From Aldehydirespirator sp963662645 (GTDB lineage: Bacteria > Actinomycetota > Acidimicrobiia > Acidimicrobiales > Aldehydirespiratoraceae), in contig OY759762.1 of the NCBI GenBank assembly GCA_963662645.2, positions 806,001 through 870,000 of the forward strand: a stretch of 64,000 nucleotides of DNA, read 5' to 3'. This document shows, piece by piece, positions 33,046-39,950 of the stretch. The translations under genes were made by a program, and so were the position numbers. Numbering within the stretch: the stretch's first letter is position 1; every line of letters begins with the position of its first letter. The notes beneath the pieces are model-generated. The model did not search any database, had not been told where the DNA came from, and saw only the letters and a list, made by a program, of their open reading frames with translations.

Positions 33046-33141
33046 TGCGGACCACAAGCGGCGAGGCAACACCATGATGCGGACCACAAGCGGCGAGGCA
33101 ACACCATGATGCGGACCACATGCGGCGAGGCAGGATCATGA
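33042..33141 (+). other. Three chained 11-codon mini-ORFs between purL and purQ
   Basis: A 32-bp unit is tandemly repeated three times. Each unit encodes a complete mini-ORF (MMRTTSGEATP twice, then MMRTTCGEAGS). Every stop overlaps the next ATG as ATGA: the purL stop, mini-ORF 1 (33042-33077), 2 (33074-33109), 3 (33106-33141) and the purQ start at 33138. Each unit carries a GAGG sequence about 7-8 bases before the following ATG. The 32-bp period is not a multiple of three, so this arrangement restores coupling by stop/start overlap rather than by fusion. Translation is unproven. Confidence 0.85.
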
Positions 33142-33920
33142 AGCGGCCTCCGGTGCTGATCCTGCATGCGCCGGGCACTAACCGCGATCAGGAGGCCGGG
33201 TTGGCTGTGCAGGCCGCGGGAGGCGACCCCCGGATCGTGACCGTGGACGAGATGACCTCCCGGCCGGGAGCGCTTGACCAGTACGCCGCCGTCGTGCTGC
33301 CCGGCGGCTTCTCCTACGGCGACGCGCTGGGCGCCGGCGGGCGCCTGGCGCTGGAGCTGCGAGCCTGGCTGGGCGACGAGCTGGCCGGCGCGGCCCGGTC
33401 GGGCCGGCCGATCCTCGGCATCTGCAATGGATTCCAGGCTCTCGTCAAGTCGGGGCTGCTCAGCACCCCCGAGTCCCGAGGATTCACTCTGGCCGCCAAC
33501 GCCAGCGGACACTTCGAGTGCCGCTGGGTGACGCTCAGCGTCGAGCCGGGCTGCCGGTCGAGCTGGCTCGAACCGTTGCGCGGATCGGTCATCCGCTGCC
33601 CCGTGGCCCACGGCGAGGGCCGCTTCGCGGCGAGAGACTCCAGCGTCGTCGCTGAGTTGGAGAAGGCCGGGAGGATCGCCTTCCGCTACCTGGCGTCGGG
33701 ATCGGCGGGAGGCAACGGGACCGACCCTGCTGCGGGGACCTATCCGGCCAACCCGAACGGGTCCGATCACGACATCGCCGGGCTGTGCGACGCCACCGGC
33801 ACGGTCGTGGGCCTGATGCCCCACCCCGAGGACCACATCGTCGACTGGCAGCGGCCGTCGGGACCGCCCGGCGCCCAAGGATCGACCGTCTTCGAGGCCC
33901 TCGTGGACGCCGCCCGATGA
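33138..33920 (+). CDS. purQ: FGAM synthase glutamine amidotransferase subunit PurQ
   Basis: 260 residues, class I glutamine amidotransferase supplying ammonia to PurL. HAPGTNRDQEAG at the start, the GICNGFQALVKSGLL nucleophile elbow (Cys about 96) and the C-terminal LMPHPEDH with catalytic His/Glu are present. The start at MKRPPVLILHAPG is chosen by homology and because its ATG overlaps the stop of the third mini-ORF; an ATG six codons upstream is in frame but lies inside the repeat. It ends with ATGA overlapping purC. Confidence 0.94.
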   Translation: MKRPPVLILHAPGTNRDQEAGLAVQAAGGDPRIVTVDEMTSRPGALDQYAAVVLPGGFSYGDALGAGGRLALELRAWLGDELAGAARSGRPILGICNGFQALVKSGLLSTPESRGFTLAANASGHFECRWVTLSVEPGCRSSWLEPLRGSVIRCPVAHGEGRFAARDSSVVAELEKAGRIAFRYLASGSAGGNGTDPAAGTYPANPNGSDHDIAGLCDATGTVVGLMPHPEDHIVDWQRPSGPPGAQGSTVFEALVDAAR

Positions 33921-34957
33921 TCGCCCCCGAGACCCGTCCCCGCACCGGAATTGGCAGCAGTGAGTGCCCCGACGGGCATCCTGGGCTGCCAATTCCGTTC
34001 GAGGGGCTCTCCGACGCGGCTGCGGCCGGGCTGGGACCCCTTTATCGGGGCAAGGTGCGCGACGTCATCGACCTCGGGCCGCGCCTGGCCCTGGTGGCCA
34101 CCGACCGCCTGTCGGCCTTCGACTACGTGCTGGGGCTGGTCCCGGGGCGGGGTCAGGTCCTCAACCTGCTGTCGGCCTGGTGGTTCGAGCAGCTCGGCGA
34201 CATCGTGGCGTCGCAGATCGTGGCCGTGCCCGACCCCAACGTCTCCATAGTCGAGCGGTGCGAGGCCCTGCCGGTGGAGGTGGTGGTGCGGGGCTGCCTC
34301 ACCGGCTCCACGTCCACGTCGCTGTGGACCCGCTACCGGTCGGGCGAGCGGCACATCTACGGCATCGACTTCCCCGAAGGGATGGCCAAGAACGACCCGC
34401 TGCCCGGCCCGGTCATCACCCCCACCACGAAGGCCGCCACCGGCCACGACCGGCCCCTCACCGAGGCCGAGGTCGTCTCGGAGGGACTGGTGGACGCCGA
34501 CCGCTGGGACGAGATCCGCACAACCGCGCTGGCACTGTTCGAGCGGGGCCGCGACATGGCGGCGGCGGCAGGGCTGCTTCTGGTCGACACCAAGTACGAG
34601 TTCGGCACGGGACCCGACGGTCGGCTCACGCTCATCGACGAGGTCCACACGCCGGACTCGTCGAGGCTCTGGCGGCTCTCCACGCTCCAGTCCCGCCGGC
34701 AAGCCGGGCTGGAGCCCGAGAACCTCGACAAGGAGGTCGTGCGCCTGGCTTACATAGCCGACGGATACAACGGCGACGGCCCGCCCGAGCCGCTCAGCGA
34801 GGCCAGGGCCGAACAAGCAGCCGCCGTCTACCGGCAGGCCTACGAGGTGCTGACCGGTGCGCCCCCGCAGCTGGCCGCCGGTCCAGCCGAGGACAGGATC
34901 GCGACCGCGGTGCGGGCCTGGGCCCATCCCCGCCCCGCCGACGACGGGACGCGATGA
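33917..34957 (+). CDS. purC: SAICAR synthase PurC with N-terminal palindrome-derived segment
   Basis: 346 residues. It joins aspartate to CAIR. The core starts at LYRGKVRDVIDLG (about residue 42). VATDRLSAFDYVLG, VRGCLTGSTSTSLW, TPTTKAATGHDRPL, LLLVDTKYEFG and IDEVHTPDSSRLW follow. The first about 40 residues are unusual because a complete 48-nt family A palindrome lies in frame there (residues about 11-27). The ATG is set by the ATGA overlap with purQ; no later start would remove the element without losing coupling. The stop is ATGA, starting a mini-ORF that leads to purE. Confidence 0.93.
   Translation: MIAPETRPRTGIGSSECPDGHPGLPIPFEGLSDAAAAGLGPLYRGKVRDVIDLGPRLALVATDRLSAFDYVLGLVPGRGQVLNLLSAWWFEQLGDIVASQIVAVPDPNVSIVERCEALPVEVVVRGCLTGSTSTSLWTRYRSGERHIYGIDFPEGMAKNDPLPGPVITPTTKAATGHDRPLTEAEVVSEGLVDADRWDEIRTTALALFERGRDMAAAAGLLLVDTKYEFGTGPDGRLTLIDEVHTPDSSRLWRLSTLQSRRQAGLEPENLDKEVVRLAYIADGYNGDGPPEPLSEARAEQAAAVYRQAYEVLTGAPPQLAAGPAEDRIATAVRAWAHPRPADDGTR
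33948..33995 (+). repeat. 48-nt palindromic element, family A copy 7, inside purC
   Basis: Perfect arms GAATTGGCAGC and GCTGCCAATTC, read through as part of the PurC N-terminus without stop or frameshift. The inner segment matches copy 3 in the opposite orientation. Confidence 0.88.
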
Positions 34958-35004
34958 TGGCGCCGGCGATGGCGTCGGACCAGAACCCGGGGGCGATGCG
35001 ATGA
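34954..35004 (+). CDS. 16-codon mini-ORF coupling purC to purE
   Basis: The peptide would be MMAPAMASDQNPGAMR. Its ATG overlaps the purC stop as ATGA and its stop overlaps the purE ATG as ATGA. The same construction occurs at purL-purQ and purF-purD. It may exist only to pass ribosomes along; no conserved peptide function is suggested. Confidence 0.55.
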   Translation: MMAPAMASDQNPGAMR

Positions 35005-35537
35005 CGGCAGCAACGGTCGGGGCGCAACAGGACTCAGGTGACTCCTCAGCCTCGGCGGTGCTGGTCGGCGTAGTCATGGGCAGCCAGTCGGACTGGCCGA
35101 CGATGCGGCACTGTGCCGAGGTGCTCGCCGAGTTCGGTGTGTCCCACGAGTGCCGGGTGGTGTCCGCCCACCGCACTCCCGACCTGCTCGTGGAGTACGC
35201 GAAGAGCGCTGAGCGCCGGAGTCTTCAGGCCATTGTCGCGGGAGCGGGCGGCGCCGCCCACCTGCCCGGAATGCTGGCCGCCAACACGATCGTGCCCGTA
35301 ATCGGCGTGCCGGTGGCCAGCCGGCACCTGAAGGGAATGGACTCGCTGCTGTCGATCGTGCAGATGCCGGCCGGAGTGCCGGTGGCCACCATGGCCATTG
35401 GTGAGGCGGGAGCGGCCAACGCCGGGCTGCTGGCGGTGGCCATGCTGGCCCGGCACGATCCGAAGCTGGCGGACCGGCTGGTCGCCTACCGAGCAGCCAG
35501 GGCCGAGCAGGTCCGTGCTGCGGAGCTGGACGCATAG
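35001..35537 (+). CDS. purE: N5-CAIR mutase PurE
   Basis: 178 residues, class I PurE, which moves the carboxylate of N5-CAIR to give CAIR for PurC. VMGSQSDWPTMRHCAEVL, VVSAHRTPDLL, AGAGGAAHLPGM and MPAGVPVATMAIGEAGAANAGLLA are diagnostic. The first about 18 residues are variable. The start is fixed by the ATGA overlap with the mini-ORF. Downstream, two family A palindromes separate it from purK, the only clear break in coupling within the operon. Confidence 0.95.
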   Translation: MTAATVGAQQDSGDSSASAVLVGVVMGSQSDWPTMRHCAEVLAEFGVSHECRVVSAHRTPDLLVEYAKSAERRSLQAIVAGAGGAAHLPGMLAANTIVPVIGVPVASRHLKGMDSLLSIVQMPAGVPVATMAIGEAGAANAGLLAVAMLARHDPKLADRLVAYRAARAEQVRAAELDA

Positions 35538-35574
35538 GACCGCGCCCCATGACCCGACACGTCCCCCCCAACCA

Positions 35575-35622
35575 GAACTGGCAGCAGAACGCGCCCCATA
35601 GGGGCCAAAACGCTGCCAGTTC
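35575..35622 (+). repeat. 48-nt palindromic element, family A copy 8
   Basis: Perfect arms GAACTGGCAGC and GCTGCCAGTTC around AGAACGCGCCCCATAGGGGC. It is followed 24 bp later by an almost identical copy. It lies between purE and purK. Confidence 0.9.
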
Positions 35623-35646
35623 CCCCCAAGCCCAACCCCCCAACCA

Positions 35647-35693
35647 GAACTGGCAGCAGAACGCGCCCCATAGGGGCCAAAACGCTGCCAGTT
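35647..35693 (+). repeat. 47-nt palindromic element, family A copy 9
   Basis: Identical to copy 8 over almost its whole length, lacking only the last C of the right arm. The flanking CCCAACC-rich sequence is also repeated, so the pair probably arose by local duplication. Confidence 0.9.
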
Positions 35694-35740
35694 AGACGGG
35701 ACGAGTCCGTGACCTGCGACATCCCCCCCGGCATGGTCCG

Positions 35741-37027
35741 GTGACCGGACTGCGCCCGCCGGCGGTGGTCGGGATCGTGGGCGGAGGGCAGCTCGGCCGG
35801 ATGCTGGCCCATGCCGCCCAGCGGTTCGGCTACCGCACCGCGGTCCTCACCGGGGGCGAGGAGCGCACACCGGCCGGGTCCGTGGCCGACATCGAGATCG
35901 CGGCAGCCTTCGACGACGGCGACGCAGTGCAGCGCTTCGTGGACTGCGCCGACGTGATCACCTGGGAGTTCGAGAACGTCGACCTGGGGGTGGCCGACGC
36001 GGCAGCCGCCGCTGGAGTCCCGGTCCGGCCCGGGCGGCAGGTCGTGGCCGCCACCGCCGACCGGTGGGCGGAGAAGCGAGCCATCGTCGGCGCCGGGGCA
36101 CGGGTGGCGCCCTACCGGGAGGCGGCCAGCCCCCCGGAGTTGGCCGCAGCATTGGCCGCGCTCGACGGGCCTCTGATCTGCAAGACAGCCCGCGACGGCT
36201 ACGACGGCAAGGGCCAGATCCGCATCCCCAGCCGGAGCCCGTCTGCCGGACGCAGCCCGGGAACGCCAATCGCCAGCGCGACCAGCGGACACCCGCCGCC
36301 GGTGGCGCCAGAGACAACGTTCGAGGCCAGCGGAGACTCGCCGCCGGTGGCACCAGAGACAACACCCGCAACCAGCGGACACCCGCTGCCGGTGGCGCCA
36401 GAGACAATGTTCAAGGCCTTGGGCTCGTACCGCCTGGTCGTGGAGCAGGAGGTGCCGTTCGACTGCGAGGTGTCGGTGGTGGTGGCCCGGGGCGCGGACG
36501 GCACCGTAGCCGACCACGGAGTGATGGAGAACGTGCACGTCGGCGGCATCCTTGACACGACTGTCACCCCGGCCCGGCTGCCGGCGGAGGTCGCAGGCGA
36601 GGCCCGGCGGCTCGCGGCCCGGCTGGCCGAGCACCTCGAGGTGGTCGGGGTGCTGTGCGTCGAGATGTTCGTCGTCGGCCGCGATCTGATCGTGAACGAG
36701 ATGGCGCCTCGCCCCCACAACAGCGGCCACTGCACCATCGAGGCGGCGTCGGCGAGCCAGTTCGAGCAGCAGCTCCGAGCCGTCTGCGGACTGCCTCTGG
36801 GCGACGGCACCTGCAGGCCGGCGGCCATGGCCCAGATTCTGGGCGATCTGTGGGCCGGCGGCGAGCCAGCGTGGGAGCGGGTGCTGGCCGACCCGGGACT
36901 GCACCTGCACCTGTACGGCAAGCGCGGTGCCGGCCCCGGGCGCAAGATGGGCCATCTCACCTGCGTCGACTCCACTCCCGAACTCGCGCTCAAGCGGGTG
37001 CTAGAGGCACGGGACCGGCTGCGATGA
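35741..37027 (+). CDS. purK: 5-(carboxyamino)imidazole ribonucleotide synthase PurK
   Basis: 428 residues, ATP-grasp enzyme making N5-CAIR from AIR, ATP and bicarbonate. GIVGGGQLGRMLAHAA, TWEFENVDL, TARDGYDGKGQIR, VEQEVPFDCEVSVVVAR and EMAPRPHNSGHCTIEA define the family. Residues about 163-225 hold an insert with three 15-residue repeats (SGHPPPVAPETTF type) directly after the Gly-rich ATP loop. The start is GTG, overlapping the stop of a three-codon ORF (ATG at 35733). The stop overlaps the first of two in-frame ATGs for purF. Confidence 0.93.
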   Translation: MTGLRPPAVVGIVGGGQLGRMLAHAAQRFGYRTAVLTGGEERTPAGSVADIEIAAAFDDGDAVQRFVDCADVITWEFENVDLGVADAAAAAGVPVRPGRQVVAATADRWAEKRAIVGAGARVAPYREAASPPELAAALAALDGPLICKTARDGYDGKGQIRIPSRSPSAGRSPGTPIASATSGHPPPVAPETTFEASGDSPPVAPETTPATSGHPLPVAPETMFKALGSYRLVVEQEVPFDCEVSVVVARGADGTVADHGVMENVHVGGILDTTVTPARLPAEVAGEARRLAARLAEHLEVVGVLCVEMFVVGRDLIVNEMAPRPHNSGHCTIEAASASQFEQQLRAVCGLPLGDGTCRPAAMAQILGDLWAGGEPAWERVLADPGLHLHLYGKRGAGPGRKMGHLTCVDSTPELALKRVLEARDRLR

Positions 37028-37108
37028 CCGGCGCCGTGAGACGACAGGATCGCCGAGCAGTCCCGGTGGAGGGTGCTAGAGGCACGGGACCGGCTGCGAT
37101 GACCGGCG
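36996..37108 (+). repeat. 75-bp tandem duplication at the purK-purF junction
   Basis: A 38-bp segment containing the purK end and purF start (GGCACGGGACCGGCTGCGAT core) appears at 36996-37033 and 37071-37108. The 75-bp period keeps both ATGs in one frame, so the product is an N-terminally extended PurF rather than a separate mini-ORF. Confidence 0.9.
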
Positions 37109-38526
37109 TCGCCTTCGACGGGCTGCGGGAGGAGTGCGGCGTTGTCGGGGTGTACACGCCCGGCCGCCACGCGGCCCGGACCGCCTTCTTCGGCCTGTAC
37201 ACGCTGCAGCACCGCGGCCAGGAGTCGGCCGGCATCGTCAGCTGCGATGGGGGCACCGCCCACATGCACCGCGGTCCCGGCCTGGTGGGCTCGATCTTCA
37301 ACGAGGAGAACCTGTCCACCCTCACCGGAGCGGCGGCCATCGGCCACAACCGCTACAGCACCACCGGCGGGTCCGGGCTGCGCAACATCCAGCCCCAGTT
37401 GATCGAGACGATGGACGGCCCGCTGGCCGTGGCCCACAACGGCAACCTCATCAACTCGCCACAGCTGCGCCGCGGCCTGCTGGAGGCCGGGATCGGCCTG
37501 CAGACCTCGTCTGACACGGAGGTGATCCTCCAGTTGCTGGTAACCGCCTCCGGCGACTGGCCCTCCCGCATTCGGGCGCTCATGACCCGCGCCGAGGGCG
37601 CCTACACGCTGACCGTCCTCACCCGCGACGCGGTCTACGGGGTGCGGGACCCGTGGGGGTTCCGCCCGCTTGTCATCGGCCGGCTCGACGGCGGCTGGAT
37701 GCTGGCGTCGGAGAGCTGCGCGCTCTCGGTCAACGGCGCCGAACTCATCGGCGAGGTGGCCCCCGGCGAGATCGCCCGGATAGACGCCGCCGGGCTCAGC
37801 ACCGAGCGGGCCGCCCCGCCCCGCAAGCCCTCGTTCTGCACGTTCGAGCAGATCTACTTCTCGCGGCCCGACAGCCACCACAACGGCTCGCTGGTGCATG
37901 CGGTGCGCCAGCGCCTGGGGCGCCGCCTCGCTGCCGAAGCTCCGGCGGCCGCCGATCTGGTGGTGCCGGTGCCCGACTCGGGCACGCCGCAGGCGGTCGG
38001 GTACGCCCAGGAGTCGGGCCTGCCCTACACCGAGGGCCTGATCAAGAACCGGTACGTCGGGAGGACCTTCATCGAGCCGACCCAGCAGCAGCGCGACGCC
38101 GGCGTGTCGATGAAGTTCAATCCGCTGGGCGACAATCTGGCTGGTCGGCGGGTGGTGCTGGTCGACGACTCGATCGTGCGGGGCACCACCTCGGGGCCGC
38201 TGGTCCAGATGCTGCGCGAGGCCGGAGCGAGCGAGGTCCACCTGCGGGTCGCCTGCCCTCCCATCACCGATCCCTGCTTCATGGGCGTCGACATGGCCAG
38301 CAAGCAGGAGCTGATCGCCTCGGACCGGTCGGTGGCCGAGATCTGCGACCACATCGGCGCCGACTCGCTCGCATACCTGTCACTGCCGGGGATGATGGAG
38401 GCGCTGGACGCCGCCGACGGCTACTGCAACGCCTGCTTCACCGGCGTCTACCCGTTCGAGCCGGAAGGGTTCGTGCAGCTCCGGCTGGGGTCCAAAGACC
38501 GCTTCGCGTCGGTGCTGGGCGAATGA
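37024..38526 (+). CDS. purF: Amidophosphoribosyltransferase PurF
   Basis: 500 residues from the first ATG (overlapping the purK stop as ATGA) or 475 from the duplicated ATG at 37099. It makes phosphoribosylamine from PRPP and glutamine, the first committed purine step. The N-terminal nucleophile is Cys in EECGVVGVYTPG, reached by propeptide removal, so an extra 25 residues in the propeptide may be harmless. GHNRYSTTGGSGLRN, AVAHNGNLINS, the PRPP-binding VVLVDDSIVRGTTSG and C-terminal Cys residues (the CNAC motif) suggest the Fe-S-containing Bacillus-type enzyme. The stop starts a mini-ORF chain to purD. Confidence 0.94.
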   Translation: MTGAVRRQDRRAVPVEGARGTGPAAMTGVAFDGLREECGVVGVYTPGRHAARTAFFGLYTLQHRGQESAGIVSCDGGTAHMHRGPGLVGSIFNEENLSTLTGAAAIGHNRYSTTGGSGLRNIQPQLIETMDGPLAVAHNGNLINSPQLRRGLLEAGIGLQTSSDTEVILQLLVTASGDWPSRIRALMTRAEGAYTLTVLTRDAVYGVRDPWGFRPLVIGRLDGGWMLASESCALSVNGAELIGEVAPGEIARIDAAGLSTERAAPPRKPSFCTFEQIYFSRPDSHHNGSLVHAVRQRLGRRLAAEAPAAADLVVPVPDSGTPQAVGYAQESGLPYTEGLIKNRYVGRTFIEPTQQQRDAGVSMKFNPLGDNLAGRRVVLVDDSIVRGTTSGPLVQMLREAGASEVHLRVACPPITDPCFMGVDMASKQELIASDRSVAEICDHIGADSLAYLSLPGMMEALDAADGYCNACFTGVYPFEPEGFVQLRLGSKDRFASVLGE

Positions 38527-38667
38527 GCGCCGGCGGGAGCGGCACCAGCAGGAGCGGCACCAGCAGGAGCGGCACCAGCAGGAGCGGCACCAGCAGGAGC
38601 GGCACCAGCAGGAGCGGCGGTGCGGCGCGATGACCGTGTGGCGGTGTTGACGGTGCTGGGCGAATGA
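38523..38667 (+). other. Chain of three mini-ORFs between purF and purD
   Basis: The purF stop overlaps an ATG (ATGA) opening a 36-codon ORF (38523-38633) dominated by GTSRS repeats of 15 bp. Its stop overlaps the next ATG (ATGA) of MTVWRC (38630-38650). A GTG frame (38644-38667) encoding VLTVLGE overlaps that ORF, copies the PurF C-terminus and ends as ATGA on the purD start. The tail of purF plus its stop is therefore duplicated around a tandem 15-bp repeat while coupling is preserved. Confidence 0.8.
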
Positions 38668-39950
38668 GCTGCGTGCTGGTGGTCGGCGGCGGCGGTCGCG
38701 AGCATGCGCTGGCGTGGGCGCTGAGCCGCTCGCCGCACGTCGAGCGGCTGATCGCGGCGCCCGGCAATCCGGGCATCGCGACCTGCGACCGGGCCGAGAA
38801 CGTGCCGGTCGCGGCCAGCGACACGGCTGGCCTCGTCGAGTTGTGTCGCCGCGAGTCCGTAGACCTGGTGGTGGTCGGCCCGGAAGGGCCTCTTGCCTCT
38901 GGCCTGGTCGACGTGCTGGGCGCGGTCGGGATCGCGGCGTTCGGCCCCGACGCGTCGTGCGCCCGCCTGGAGGCATCCAAGGCCCACTGCAAGCAGTTCC
39001 TCATAGACAGCGGCATTCCCACCGCGCCGGCTCACATCTTTCGCAACGCTGGCGAGGCCCTAGCCCATCTGCGGACCCGACCCGACGTGCCCGTGGTCAA
39101 GGCTTCGGGCCTGGCCGCGGGCAAAGGTGTGATCGTCCCGGCGACCAGGCAGGAGGCCGCCGAGGCCATCGAGTCCATGCTCGTGGGCGGGCGGTTCGGG
39201 GCGGCCGGCTCGGAGATACTGCTGGAGGACCGCCTCGAGGGCCGCGAGCTGTCGGTGCTGGCCTTCTGCGACGGCGAGCATTTCGCGGTGCTGCCGCCAG
39301 CGCAGGACCACAAGCGGCTGCTCGAAGGCGACCGCGGCCCAAACACCGGGGGTATGGGCGCGGTGGCGCCGTCACCGGCCGCGGACAAGGATTTGGTCGC
39401 GGAGGTCTGCGAGCGGATCATTGCACCGACGCTGGCCGGTCTGCGCCGGGCGGGGACCCCCTACCGCGGGGTGCTGTACGCAGGCCTGATGCTCACTGCC
39501 GAGGGCCCCAAGGTGATCGAGTTCAACTGCCGCTTCGGCGATCCCGAGGCTCAGGCCGTGATCCCGCTGCTGCGCAGCGACCTCTACGAGATCATGGTGG
39601 CCTGCGCCACCGGGTCCCTCGCCGACATCGCCATCGACTGGTCACCCGAGGCCTGCGTCACGGTGGTCATGGCTTCATCCGGCTACCCCGATGACAAGGC
39701 CGACCCGGCACCGATCACGGGCCTCGACGACGCAACCGAGGCTGGATGCTTGGTGTTCCACGCCGGCACCGGCACGATCGACGGCAGGCTGCACGCCACC
39801 GGGGGCCGAGTCTTGGCCGTCACTGCGCTCGGATCTGACATCGATACCGCGGCCCGCAAGGCCCACCGCGGGGTGGCCGCCATCGACTTCGAGGGAGCCC
39901 AACACCGCGCCGACATCGGTCAGACGCTCGCGGAGGCCCGGCAAACATGA
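38664..39950 (+). CDS. purD: Phosphoribosylamine-glycine ligase PurD
   Basis: 428 residues, ATP-grasp enzyme that forms glycinamide ribonucleotide. VLVVGGGGREHALAWAL, VVGPEGPLASGLVD, LPPAQDHKRLLEGDRGPNTG, MGAVAPSPA and VIEFNCRFGDPEAQAVIPLL are conserved. The length is standard with no repeat insert. The ATG is set by ATGA overlap with the last mini-ORF and by homology, and the stop overlaps the purM ATG in the same way. Confidence 0.95.
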   Translation: MSCVLVVGGGGREHALAWALSRSPHVERLIAAPGNPGIATCDRAENVPVAASDTAGLVELCRRESVDLVVVGPEGPLASGLVDVLGAVGIAAFGPDASCARLEASKAHCKQFLIDSGIPTAPAHIFRNAGEALAHLRTRPDVPVVKASGLAAGKGVIVPATRQEAAEAIESMLVGGRFGAAGSEILLEDRLEGRELSVLAFCDGEHFAVLPPAQDHKRLLEGDRGPNTGGMGAVAPSPAADKDLVAEVCERIIAPTLAGLRRAGTPYRGVLYAGLMLTAEGPKVIEFNCRFGDPEAQAVIPLLRSDLYEIMVACATGSLADIAIDWSPEACVTVVMASSGYPDDKADPAPITGLDDATEAGCLVFHAGTGTIDGRLHATGGRVLAVTALGSDIDTAARKAHRGVAAIDFEGAQHRADIGQTLAEARQT

